Shown here in pieces: positions 7,539 to 14,588 of a stretch of 34,848 nt of DNA (position 1 is the stretch's first letter; each line of letters starts with the position of its first letter). The notes beneath the pieces were generated by a model that worked only from the letters and a program-made list of their open reading frames with translations, ran no database searches and was not told the origin of the DNA. The translations under genes were made by a program, and so were the position numbers. This stretch comes from Bifidobacteriaceae bacterium. Its GTDB lineage: Bacteria > Actinomycetota > Actinomycetes > Actinomycetales > WQXJ01. The stretch spans positions 1 through 34,848 of the forward strand of contig JAITFE010000021.1 in the NCBI GenBank assembly GCA_031281585.1, written 5' to 3'.

Positions 7539-8318
7539 TTACTCGCTCCCGAAAGTGCGAGTTTGGTATTGCTGCCCAGCCACCAGCAGCAAGGGCAAAT
7601 GTGGCTCCGCGTTGCCGCTCGACATGACAAGAGCTCCCGCGATGTCGCTCGTGCTTTGGGAACCAATTCTCTCGCCGGCGAACTCAGTCAGCACAGTGGC
7701 TGCCTCAAACTTGTTGTAGCCATGCTCCTGCAGCTTGCCCAGCAGCATGAGCCAGGCCCCGACGAACTCCTCTTCTGACGTGAGTCCCTTGATGAAGGCG
7801 ATCAGTTCGTCCATGGACATCGAGCCGACCAGGCCCTTTAGCTCATCCGCTGACCTTGTTGGTCCGCCTGCCGACCTGGCCGGGGCGGGTTGTTGATCGC
7901 GGATCCCGGTCTGTTCGGTTTCGGTGGCGGAGATGACATCGCCTTGGGCGACCTCGCTCGCCCTTACCCCGCGAAGCAGCAGAGCCACCCGATCGCCGAC
8001 GGCGCCTTGTTCTCGGTGGCTTGGCGTCTCCACGTGGTCTCTGATCTCCATTATTACCGTCGCGATCGGTTCGCTGCCGCGTTTGAGGATGAATGCGCTG
8101 TCGCCGCTCGCTATGCTCGCGCCTTTGACGACTCCTATGGCGTACGCTCCACGCCCAAGTTTGTCAACCACGTGATCGACCACCACGCTGAAGTCGCGCC
8201 TCGCTTCTGCGTCCGGGGCAGGAGCGCCGGTCGGTGGCGGGACCGGTTCCACAGTTCCGCTGGTAGCTCGCGGATCGGATGGGGACGCAGGGGGCTGCGA
8301 CGGCTTCGAGCCGAACAA
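7539..8318 (-). CDS. Stand-alone EF-Tu domain II-like protein
   Basis: Roughly 259 residues from the TTG at 8318, which lies seven bases behind a GAGG. The frame stays open into the transposase region, with an ATG at 8387 overlapping the transposase stop, so a longer N-terminus is possible. About residues 41-131 match the beta-barrel domain II of translational GTPases: DFSVVVDHVVDKLGRGAYAI, VKGASIASGDSAF, then VALLLRGVRASEVAQGDVIS. There is no GTP-binding domain: no P-loop, no DxxG and no NKxD. A C-terminal region of about 100 residues (ELKGLVGSMSMDELIAFIKG, then GAWLMLLGKLQEHGYNKFEA) is predicted helical and unrecognised. Codon use is less GC-rich than in the neighbours. It could be a ligand- or tRNA-end-binding module; its function is unknown. 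An IS element lies directly upstream and may have truncated or re-promoted it. Confidence 0.65.
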   Translation of the reverse strand: MFGSKPSQPPASPSDPRATSGTVEPVPPPTGAPAPDAEARRDFSVVVDHVVDKLGRGAYAIGVVKGASIASGDSAFILKRGSEPIATVIMEIRDHVETPSHREQGAVGDRVALLLRGVRASEVAQGDVISATETEQTGIRDQQPAPARSAGGPTRSADELKGLVGSMSMDELIAFIKGLTSEEEFVGAWLMLLGKLQEHGYNKFEAATVLTEFAGERIGSQSTSDIAGALVMSSGNAEPHLPLLLVAGQQYQTRTFGSE

Positions 8319-8339
8319 ACCCTTCCCTCTTGAAAACAA

Positions 8340-9292
8340 CGCAATGGTTCTCGGAACCCTATTAGCAACCTCCATTTTGTTTACCATCCGATCCGGTAGA
8401 GTTCGAGTTTCGCGACGAGTGCGATGATGAATGGGAGTTTCTTGAGTTGCCGGAGGTATCCGTGGGTAAGTATCCGCCAGTTCTTCAGGTGGGATATGTA
8501 GCGTTCGACGACGCATCTGAAATGGGACACTTGTTTGTTGAACGCTTTGTCGGATTCGTGGAGCTGCCGGCCAGGTTTCCTTTTGACTGGGGTGATCGCG
8601 TTGGTGGCGCTGTAGGCCGGGTCGGCCAGCCAGTTCGCGTCCTCCAGGGTCGCCCGCCAGCCGGTCAGCTCGATCGCGGCGGCGTCGTGGCGGGCGCCGG
8701 GGACCGGATCCGACACGGCGATCAGGCCGCCTTCGAGGTCGCACGCGACCTGGACGGACAGGCACTGGCAGTGGCGTTTGCCGGAGTAGTTCGACCGGCC
8801 CGCAGCCTTCCGGTTCCTGGTCGGCACGTACGTGCCGTCGACGACGAGGGGCCTGGTGGCGGCAGCCTCGCCGAGCGGGATCCCGGTGCACGACAACGCC
8901 AGGTCGATGATCGGCTCGAGCCTGGACTTGATCTGGGAGACCGACGGCTGGGACACGCCGAAGAAGCCGGCGGCCAGCCCCTGGGTGGTGTTGGCGCGCA
9001 GCAGCGTCAGGGTGAGCCGCAACTGGCCGCGCAGGTCCAGCGACCAGGGCCGTCCGGTGCGGGGCGGGGCCGTCGGCAATCCCTTTTGCTCCATGATCTC
9101 GGGGACCCCCTCCAGCAATTCCTCGAATTCGTCTTCCGTAAGCCCTGTCGTGTATTGTGGGTCCATCGGCCCGCTCCTTTCGGACAATTGGTGTTTTTGA
9201 CAATCCAATTATCCGGGGAACGGGCCGTCTATTGGCGGATATCAGGTGCCGTGTCGGCTATTGCCTAAGGTTTATCCAGAAATTCATTGAAC
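8340..9292 (-). mobile_element. IS5-like insertion sequence (approximate ends)
   Basis: A single transposase gene is flanked by short AT-richer segments. The left flank (ttctcggaaccctattagcaa, 8349-8369 approx.) and the reverse complement of the right flank (ttctggataaaccttaggcaa, about 9267-9287) share both ends and 12 of 21 positions without gaps, and each is preceded by caatg. I take these as imperfect terminal inverted repeats. No clear target duplication was found, so the borders are approximate. Confidence 0.45.
8381..9166 (-). CDS. IS5-family transposase (DDE_Tnp_4)
   Basis: 261-residue transposase. The N-terminal half carries a helix-turn-helix (TLLRANTTQGLAAGFFGVSQ, then SVSQIKSRL). 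The catalytic domain shows the first Asp in RPLVVDGTYVPT, the YSGKRH motif, the second Asp in VSDPVPGARHD and the Glu in CVVERYISHLKNW. All three DDE residues are present, so the enzyme may be active. The ATG at 9166 lies seven bases after AAAGGAG (9180-9174) and is preferred over an upstream start at 9208. It is one uninterrupted frame, so no programmed frameshift is needed. It is inserted immediately ahead of the EF-Tu-like gene. Confidence 0.92.
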   Translation of the reverse strand: MDPQYTTGLTEDEFEELLEGVPEIMEQKGLPTAPPRTGRPWSLDLRGQLRLTLTLLRANTTQGLAAGFFGVSQPSVSQIKSRLEPIIDLALSCTGIPLGEAAATRPLVVDGTYVPTRNRKAAGRSNYSGKRHCQCLSVQVACDLEGGLIAVSDPVPGARHDAAAIELTGWRATLEDANWLADPAYSATNAITPVKRKPGRQLHESDKAFNKQVSHFRCVVERYISHLKNWRILTHGYLRQLKKLPFIIALVAKLELYRIGW

Positions 9293-9364
9293 ACCACGTG
9301 ATATCGACTTTCCAATAACGTTCTCACTCCTCAGGTGTTCGTATGAGCTGCAATTAAGATCAAG

Positions 9365-9392
9365 CTCGACCGTTTTGATCGTACCGGTCGAG
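9365..9392. terminator. Stem-loop downstream of the lipoprotein gene
   Basis: CTCGACCG (9365-9372) and CGGTCGAG (9385-9392) form a perfect 8-bp stem with a 12-base loop, about 90 bp past the stop of the minus-strand lipoprotein gene. It lacks a convincing T-tract, so terminator function is tentative. Confidence 0.3.
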
Positions 9393-9484
9393 TAGCGCGA
9401 AATTGTCTGCGCGATGCAGACAATTGGGGTGTCCGAAGGCCAGCCTCGCCGGGCTCCGAACGCCGCCGGGCCTCCGGTTTGCAG

Positions 9485-10690
9485 CTATTCGCTCGTCGCT
9501 TGCTGGTACGCAGCCACCATCTGGTCGAGTTCGGTCTTGTGCTGGTTGACGAACTCCTGCTCCAGCTTGCGCTGGATCTCCACCAGACGATTGTCGTAAT
9601 CCATCGAAGCGCGGCAGTCGAAGTCTGCCAAGGCAATGTCGATTTCGGGTTGGGAACCGAGCAGGGTGCGCTCTTCCGGGGGAGTGAACTCGTCGCCTTG
9701 ATAATTGAGCCAAGACTTCCCCAGGGAACCGTCCGGCAGCGTCCGCAACGCCAGCACCAAGGCATAGTGGGGGTTCGGCCCGGATGGCAGCATAGGCATG
9801 TCAACGTTCAGGTCAAGGCCGGAGGAAGCCATGCAAGCGGACCATTCCCGGTCTAACGCGACCCCGTCTCGAGAGTCCATTACACCGTAGAGGACGAGGT
9901 CCGCCATGGCTTGCTGAAGCGCCCCGAAGTCCTCCTGGAACTGGGCCACCGCCTGAGCGCGCGAATTGGGGGATGGCTCAGGATGCGCGGCTGCGGCGCG
10001 GGAGGCGCACCCGTTTTCGGTTTCCGGATTGTCGGGCGACTCTGCACCGTACAAGGCCATGTTGTAGGCGGCTTGCCCCGATGCGGTCAGCCCATCAAAA
10101 TAGCTGCGGTTGGCTGCGACTTGGTCCGGCTGCGGCACGTCCGCCGGGGCGGAGCGCCCGTAGCCGGACTCGGTTGCGGGCGCCCGCGATGCGGGAAGCA
10201 CGGGCACGGAGGCAAACGCCGGGCCGTTGATGCTCACTGAATAAACGGTCGCGTCGACATCTTCCTCAGGCCAGTACTCAAAGCCGCTCCGCGCCATGCA
10301 GGCTGCCGTCTCCAAGGAGATCGCGTCGTAGCGGGCCTTGTTCAGCGCCCGCTGGTCCTCGCCGACGTCTGGGACGTCAGAGTAAGGCCGGTAGGGGTCC
10401 AACGGCATGGGACCGGCAATCAGCAGCTTCGACGTCTGCGCCAAAGAATCGTCGAAATCGGTAAACGCTGCGCTATCAGGTGGTGAACTCGCGGCTGCGG
10501 AACCAGTGACGGGACTTGCGTCGGATTCGGAGTCGCTGCAAGCAGCAGCAAACAAGAGCAGAACAATCGCAGCGAAACACGACCGGCCTGCGGAAGACCC
10601 AATCAGTAGGAATCTTCGCAGGCCGGTCGGCTTCCGCGTGCCGGAGGGAGCACTCAAGGGAAACTCGCCCCCGCCAGTCAAATTGATCAT
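9485..10690 (-). CDS. Secreted lipoprotein with paired cysteine motifs
   Basis: About 401 residues from ATG 10690. The signal peptide ends in the lipobox LLLFAAAC (Cys51 from this start), so the mature protein is lipid-anchored outside the membrane. A TTG at 10657 lies six bases after GGCGAG and would give a more normal-length signal peptide. Mature sequence: a Ser/Ala/Asp-rich linker, then two copies of a Cys-Met-Ala motif, ACMARSGFEYW and SACMASSGLDL, plus NGCASRA and FDCRASMDY. The four cysteines may pair as disulfides. The C-terminus is helical and charged (VEIQRKLEQEFVNQHKTEL). Actinobacteria encode many such uncharacterised lipoproteins; I do not recognise a function. It lies 24 bp after the stop of a secreted protein gene on the same strand, so the two may be co-transcribed. 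Confidence 0.8.
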   Translation of the reverse strand: MINLTGGGEFPLSAPSGTRKPTGLRRFLLIGSSAGRSCFAAIVLLLFAAACSDSESDASPVTGSAAASSPPDSAAFTDFDDSLAQTSKLLIAGPMPLDPYRPYSDVPDVGEDQRALNKARYDAISLETAACMARSGFEYWPEEDVDATVYSVSINGPAFASVPVLPASRAPATESGYGRSAPADVPQPDQVAANRSYFDGLTASGQAAYNMALYGAESPDNPETENGCASRAAAAHPEPSPNSRAQAVAQFQEDFGALQQAMADLVLYGVMDSRDGVALDREWSACMASSGLDLNVDMPMLPSGPNPHYALVLALRTLPDGSLGKSWLNYQGDEFTPPEERTLLGSQPEIDIALADFDCRASMDYDNRLVEIQRKLEQEFVNQHKTELDQMVAAYQQATSE

Positions 10691-10714
10691 CTCAAAAGAC
10701 AACCAGGTCGCAAC

Positions 10715-11179
10715 TCAGGCTTTCACCGGGTCCGTCTTGCAGGAAGTGTAGAACTTGAAGCCCTTATTGTGTGTCTCTGGGCCGTACCAGCCGTCTTGAC
10801 CGGCGCCGATGTCGGCTTGGACCTTCTTGACGCCTGCACGGGTGTCGTTGCCGTAAATGCCGTCCACGCCGGCTGGCCCGATGGACTTATGGTGGCAGTA
10901 CAGTGTCCCGTTTTGCACAGCTTTGACGTGTGACCCTTGCGCGTTCAGGCCGATCTGACAGTACTGCGACGCCTTTGAGTTGACGATGCTCACAGGGACG
11001 ACGATTTTGTAGGACGAGCTGTAGGCGTACGAGACCGTGCCATTGCAATATGGAATTGCGGCGGTTTGAGCCGCCTGGGCGGTCGTGGTGTTAGGGCCGA
11101 TCGCCCCACCGGTGAGGACGACAGCACTGAGTGCCAGCGTCGAGATGAGCAGCGATAGGAGTTTCTTGGTTCTTGTCAT
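10715..11179 (-). CDS. Small secreted protein with peptidoglycan-binding-like C-terminus
   Basis: 154 residues. A Sec signal peptide (RTKKLLSLLISTLALSAVVL, cleavage probably after the TAQA region near residue 36) precedes a small domain with four cysteines. The C-terminal VDGIYGNDTRAGVKKVQADI, then DGWYGPETHNKG, matches the PG_binding_1 repeat pattern (DGxxGxxTxxAVxxFQ), so it may bind peptidoglycan. The ATG at 11179 is well placed behind AAAGGAG; a much longer open frame upstream is not supported. It is first in a likely two-gene unit with the lipoprotein gene. GC content is lower than in the tad genes, consistent with an accessory origin. Confidence 0.82.
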   Translation of the reverse strand: MTRTKKLLSLLISTLALSAVVLTGGAIGPNTTTAQAAQTAAIPYCNGTVSYAYSSSYKIVVPVSIVNSKASQYCQIGLNAQGSHVKAVQNGTLYCHHKSIGPAGVDGIYGNDTRAGVKKVQADIGAGQDGWYGPETHNKGFKFYTSCKTDPVKA

Positions 11180-11617
11180 CGGGGGATGACTCCTTTCGAA
11201 TGGGCGACAGCCCCAAGCGGCGAAATAGCGGTACCGCGAGTGACTCTCCCAGGGCCTGGTCGCCGCGGTTGAAAGGAAGATAGCACGGCAAGCCGGAAAC
11301 CGACAAGTCCGCAGTCCGCGCTGAATTTGGTGCTGATAACATACCGCGCACAGCACAGTTCTGGGATGACTCTGGAAGAGCCCTCGACAGACGTTCAAAG
11401 CCGAAAGCGTGCCTGCCTGGCCGCCCTTTTTTGGTGGGCCGAACGGCAGCGGGTGGCGCACGCCGAGTCGTGGCGTCTGACCATCGCGATTTGCGTCGGC
11501 ACGACTCCGCGTGGTGTCGGGCCGGTCACGGGTGTCGGTCGCAGTCGGCAGCGCGCCGGTGAACCATCGCTGGACGGAAGCCTCGGCTCGGGCTCCACCC
11601 CTCGATGGCTCAATGGA

Positions 11618-11667
11618 ACAGGATCCGTCCGAGGGGCGTCGGGTGGTGGATCCTGTGCAGTCAACCA
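11618..11667. repeat. Hairpin block 1 (acaggatcc ... ggatcctgt)
   Basis: acaggatcc at 11618-11626 is the inverse complement of ggatcctgt at 11648-11656. The right arm continues as gcagtcaacca. The same right arm plus tail recurs at 11872-11891 with one difference, so this is a dispersed repeat rather than chance pairing. Confidence 0.6.
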
Positions 11668-11782
11668 TGCGGAGTGGTGTCTGCTGTGCCGTCCGGGCCC
11701 CTCAACCCCGCCGAGTGGCGTCCTTTGTCCGTTTCACGCCCAGCGCCGGGCCTGTGACCAGCGCAAACGGGAATCGTCCCGG

Positions 11783-11891
11783 ACAGAATCCGCCCCTCGG
11801 CGCGAGACTTGTACAGGATCCGCCGCTGGACGCAAGCCGCGGACGGGATCCGCCGTTGGGCGTTCAGCAGCGGATCCTGTGCCGTCAACCA
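11783..11891. repeat. 30-bp direct repeats ending in hairpin block 2
   Basis: acagaatccgcc, acaggatccgcc and acgggatccgcc begin at 11783, 11813 and 11843, exactly 30 bp apart, with partly similar sequence between. The array ends with ggatcctgt at 11872-11880, inverse to acaggatcc at 11813, then gccgtcaacca. Confidence 0.65.
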
Positions 11892-11949
11892 CGCGCGAGT
11901 TCCTTGGGCCGAGTCGCCAGCAGGGCAACCCATGCCCCCTGTCCAGCAT

Positions 11950-11997
11950 GTGAAATCAGACACTTTGGGGCCAGGCCCCAAAGTGGCCGAATCTCAC
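11950..11997 (-). terminator. 48-bp palindrome covering the helicase stop codon
   Basis: Perfect 12-bp arms CACTTTGGGGCC (11961-11972) and GGCCCCAAAGTG (11974-11985) surround a single base. The pairing extends imperfectly outward to gtgaaatc (11950-11957) and gaatctcac (11989-11997), which includes the helicase stop. Position and strength suggest a transcription terminator, although no T-run follows on either strand. It could also be a REP-like mobile palindrome. Confidence 0.55.
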
Positions 11998-14498
11998 AGG
12001 GTGGACCCGTGGTCCTTGGACAGAGTCGCCACCAGGGCCAGGGCTCCCGCTTTTGACAGTGTCTGATTGCCGTTGCCGCACTTGGGGGACTGGACGCAGG
12101 AAGGGCAGCCGTCCTCGCACGGGCATTCGGCCAGCAGCGAGCGGACGGCTGCCAGCAAGGCGGCGCGGCGGCGGTAGGCCCGTTCGGCGAAGCCGGCCCC
12201 GCCGGGCACCGAGTCGTGGATGAAGATGGTGGCCTCGCCGGTGTCCTCATGGGCTGCACTTGACAGCCCGCCCAGGTCCCAGCGGTCGCAGGTGGCGAGC
12301 AGCGGCAGGAGGCCAATGCTGGCGTGTTCGGCCGCATGGAGCGCGCCGGGCACCTCGGCGGCGTCCAGACCAGCCTCGGCCAAAGTACGAGGCGGGATGA
12401 CAATCCAGGTCGCGGCCGTCCGGAGGACCGATTCGGGCATGTCGAGCCGAACGCTGTCGATCCGCTCCAGCCCCGGCGTGCGCAGGCGCATGAATCCGGT
12501 CACGCGACCGGTCACGTCGACCAGCCCGAAATGCCATTCCGCCCGCTTGTCGGCCACATGGTCGCGGTCCTCGACCACCGCGACGCTCGATTGGTGCAGC
12601 GGCATGGTCCGGTAGCGCGGCTGCGTCTGCCTGACCAGCGCCGCCCCGCCATCCAGGTCGAGTTCCTCCACCAGGAATGAGTCGCCTTGGTGCAGGTAGA
12701 CCGCGCCGGGATGGACGGCGGCCGGCGCGCTGGCCGCGTCGACGGTGCCCAGCACCCGCCCGGTGGCCGCCTCGACCACCTGCACCACCCCGCCGCCGGA
12801 CTGGCGCAGGTCCGTCAAGTCCGTCGCCCGTTCAGGCAGCACCCAGAACCAGCGCCGCCCCCTCAGGCGCAAGGCGCCGGTGGCGGCCAACGCCTCCATG
12901 ACAGCGGGCGCCGCGGGGTCCAAGGTCGGCAATTCAGCCACGTCAAGGGGCCACTCCGCCGCCGCCGCAGCTAAGTGCGGCGCCGCCACGTAAGGATTTG
13001 ACGGGTCGAAGACGGTGGCCTCCAGCGGCGCCCCGACCAGCGCCTGCGGGTGGGTCACCAAGTAGGAGTCCAGCGGGTCCGTGCCCGCCACCCAGACCGC
13101 CAAGCCGTCGCCGCCGGCGCGACCAGCCCGCCCCGCCTGCTGTTTCAGCGCGATCCGCGTGCCCGGCCAACCCGCCGTCACCACCGCGTCCAGCCCGGCT
13201 ATGTCGATCCCCAATTCCAGCGCCGTCGTGGAGACCAAGCCCAGCAGCGCTCCGCTGCGCAGCCGCCGCTCCAAGTCTCGCCGCTCTTCAGGCAAGTATC
13301 CGCCACGGTAGGTTGCGACCCGCGCGGCGAGCGGCTCGCCCAGGAATTGGCGGGCCATGTTCGCCACTGACTCCGCCGAGTAGCGCGACCGGACGAACAC
13401 CAGCGTCCGAGCCCCGGTCTCGACCAAGTTGGCCAGCAGCCCGGCCGCCTCGGTGGGCGCGGACCGGCGAAAGGCCGCCGTTGGCGCCTCGCCGTCACCC
13501 GAACCGCCGCCGATGCCGTCGCCGCCTTCCCCAGCCCCGCCCGCGGCACCGCGCGGGCTCGGTTCACCGCCACCCGGACCGTCGCCAGCCGAACTGCGGC
13601 CGAAACTGTCGGGTTGGGGTAAGGGCGAGTTGACGGCATCGGGCGAAGTGAGGGCGTCTTCGGACCCGTCGGCGTAACCGGGCGGGCGCCACAGCACAAA
13701 GGTGCGCTCGCCGCGGGCGGCCGTGTCCTCGGTGACGGCGACAATGCTGGCCGGGTCCTCGCCGATCAGGCGGCCAAACGTCACCTCCGGATCGCTGACG
13801 GTGGCGGAGGCCGCCAGGAACAACGGGTCCGCGCCGTAGTGGCGGGCCAGGCGCCGAAGACGGCGCACAACCCACGCGACATGGGCGCCCATGACGCCCC
13901 GGTAGGCGTGCAACTCGTCCACAATGACGTACCGCAGCCCCCGCAAAAGGCCAGCCCAGCGGGCATGTCCCGGCAGAAGGGAGAAATGCAGGAAATCCGG
14001 GTTGGTGAGCGTCACGTCCGCCTTCGCCTGTAGGCGCCGGCGCAACTCCAAGGGCGTGTCCCCGTCGCAGGTCGCCACTTCCAATCCTTCGACTTGGGCG
14101 GCCTTCAGCAGCGCCCGCAGTGCGGCCTGCTGGTCTGCCGCTAACGCCTTGGTCGGGGCCAGGTAGACGGCCGAAGCGCGGGAGCGCACCTGCGCCACCC
14201 GGCCCAACTCGTAGGGCTGGTCAAGCGCGGTCAGGACCGGCGTCCAAAGGGCCAGCGACTTGCCGGAGCCCGTCGCGGTGGCGATCACGCAATGCCCGGT
14301 CCGGGCCGCCTCCATGGCTTTGACCTGGTGAGCCCACGGCTGCGGCACGCCCAGCACGGCGTAGCCTTCGCGCACCCATTCGGGCGTCCAGTCCGGCCAG
14401 TCGGCCCGCGCGCCCGGCCCCGGCGGGGTGACCTCCACGTGGGTGGCGCACTCGCTCCTGGTCGAGGCTTCGCCCAGGGCGCCGACCAGCCGGTTCAC
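11994..14498 (-). CDS. DEAH-box helicase, MrfA/YprA-like
   Basis: 834-residue superfamily 2 helicase of the actinobacterial 'helicase/secretion neighbourhood' type. Walker A is ATGSGKS (75-81), motif II is VDELH (193-197), motif III is SATV (231-234), and motif VI is QQAGRAGRAG. A Gly/Ser/Pro/Asp-rich insert (RSSAGDGPGGGEPSP onward) separates the RecA-like lobes. The C-terminal DUF1998 region carries a cysteine cluster C792, C794, C798, C801, C807 (CPCEDGCPSC then KCGNGN), as in MrfA, a 3'-5' helicase of a DNA repair pathway in Bacillus. A cytoplasmic role in repair is therefore inferred. The GTG at 14498 lies about 11 bases after GGAGG. It is convergent with the tad operon and separated from it by the accessory insert. 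Confidence 0.92.
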   Translation of the reverse strand: MNRLVGALGEASTRSECATHVEVTPPGPGARADWPDWTPEWVREGYAVLGVPQPWAHQVKAMEAARTGHCVIATATGSGKSLALWTPVLTALDQPYELGRVAQVRSRASAVYLAPTKALAADQQAALRALLKAAQVEGLEVATCDGDTPLELRRRLQAKADVTLTNPDFLHFSLLPGHARWAGLLRGLRYVIVDELHAYRGVMGAHVAWVVRRLRRLARHYGADPLFLAASATVSDPEVTFGRLIGEDPASIVAVTEDTAARGERTFVLWRPPGYADGSEDALTSPDAVNSPLPQPDSFGRSSAGDGPGGGEPSPRGAAGGAGEGGDGIGGGSGDGEAPTAAFRRSAPTEAAGLLANLVETGARTLVFVRSRYSAESVANMARQFLGEPLAARVATYRGGYLPEERRDLERRLRSGALLGLVSTTALELGIDIAGLDAVVTAGWPGTRIALKQQAGRAGRAGGDGLAVWVAGTDPLDSYLVTHPQALVGAPLEATVFDPSNPYVAAPHLAAAAAEWPLDVAELPTLDPAAPAVMEALAATGALRLRGRRWFWVLPERATDLTDLRQSGGGVVQVVEAATGRVLGTVDAASAPAAVHPGAVYLHQGDSFLVEELDLDGGAALVRQTQPRYRTMPLHQSSVAVVEDRDHVADKRAEWHFGLVDVTGRVTGFMRLRTPGLERIDSVRLDMPESVLRTAATWIVIPPRTLAEAGLDAAEVPGALHAAEHASIGLLPLLATCDRWDLGGLSSAAHEDTGEATIFIHDSVPGGAGFAERAYRRRAALLAAVRSLLAECPCEDGCPSCVQSPKCGNGNQTLSKAGALALVATLSKDHGSTL

Positions 14499-14513
14499 AT
14501 CACCATGGTCCTC

Positions 14514-14565
14514 CCGAACGCGTGGGCGCCGCCAGTTCGTTCACTCACGGCGTCCACGCGTTCGG
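14514..14565 (-). terminator. Stem-loop after the Pro-rich membrane protein gene
   Basis: ccgaacgcgtgggcgccg (14514-14531) and cggcgtccacgcgttcgg (14548-14565) pair over 18 bp with one mismatch and a 16-base loop. It lies 24 bp beyond the stop of the upstream minus-strand gene and just ahead of the helicase start. It fits a terminator separating the two, without a T-tract. Confidence 0.6.
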
Positions 14566-14588
14566 CGGTCGGTGCTTTGTTCCGGGCG

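Larger units (their letters stand above)
11180..11993. other. Gene-free, repeat-rich intergenic stretch
   Basis: 814 bp between the secreted-protein gene start and the helicase stop. I see no frame with recognisable protein character; the longest open frames translate Arg/Pro-rich junk. The stretch holds two hairpin-forming blocks bounded by acaggatcc and ggatcctgt, a 30-bp direct repeat array and a strong palindrome at the helicase end. Confidence 0.6.

Noticed and set aside
8388-9203. N-terminal extension of the EF-Tu-like frame through the transposase region
   Set aside because: The sequence is the out-of-frame reading of the transposase gene (Arg/Pro-rich, no motif), so a giant fusion is not credible.
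11180-11668. Long N-terminal extension of the secreted PG-binding-like protein
   Set aside because: The ATG at 11179 has AAAGGAG and starts a textbook signal peptide; the extension is Arg/Pro-rich and would bury it.
11783-11891. CRISPR array
   Set aside because: The three 30-bp periods have similar, not unique, intervening sequence, repeats are imperfect and no cas genes are present.
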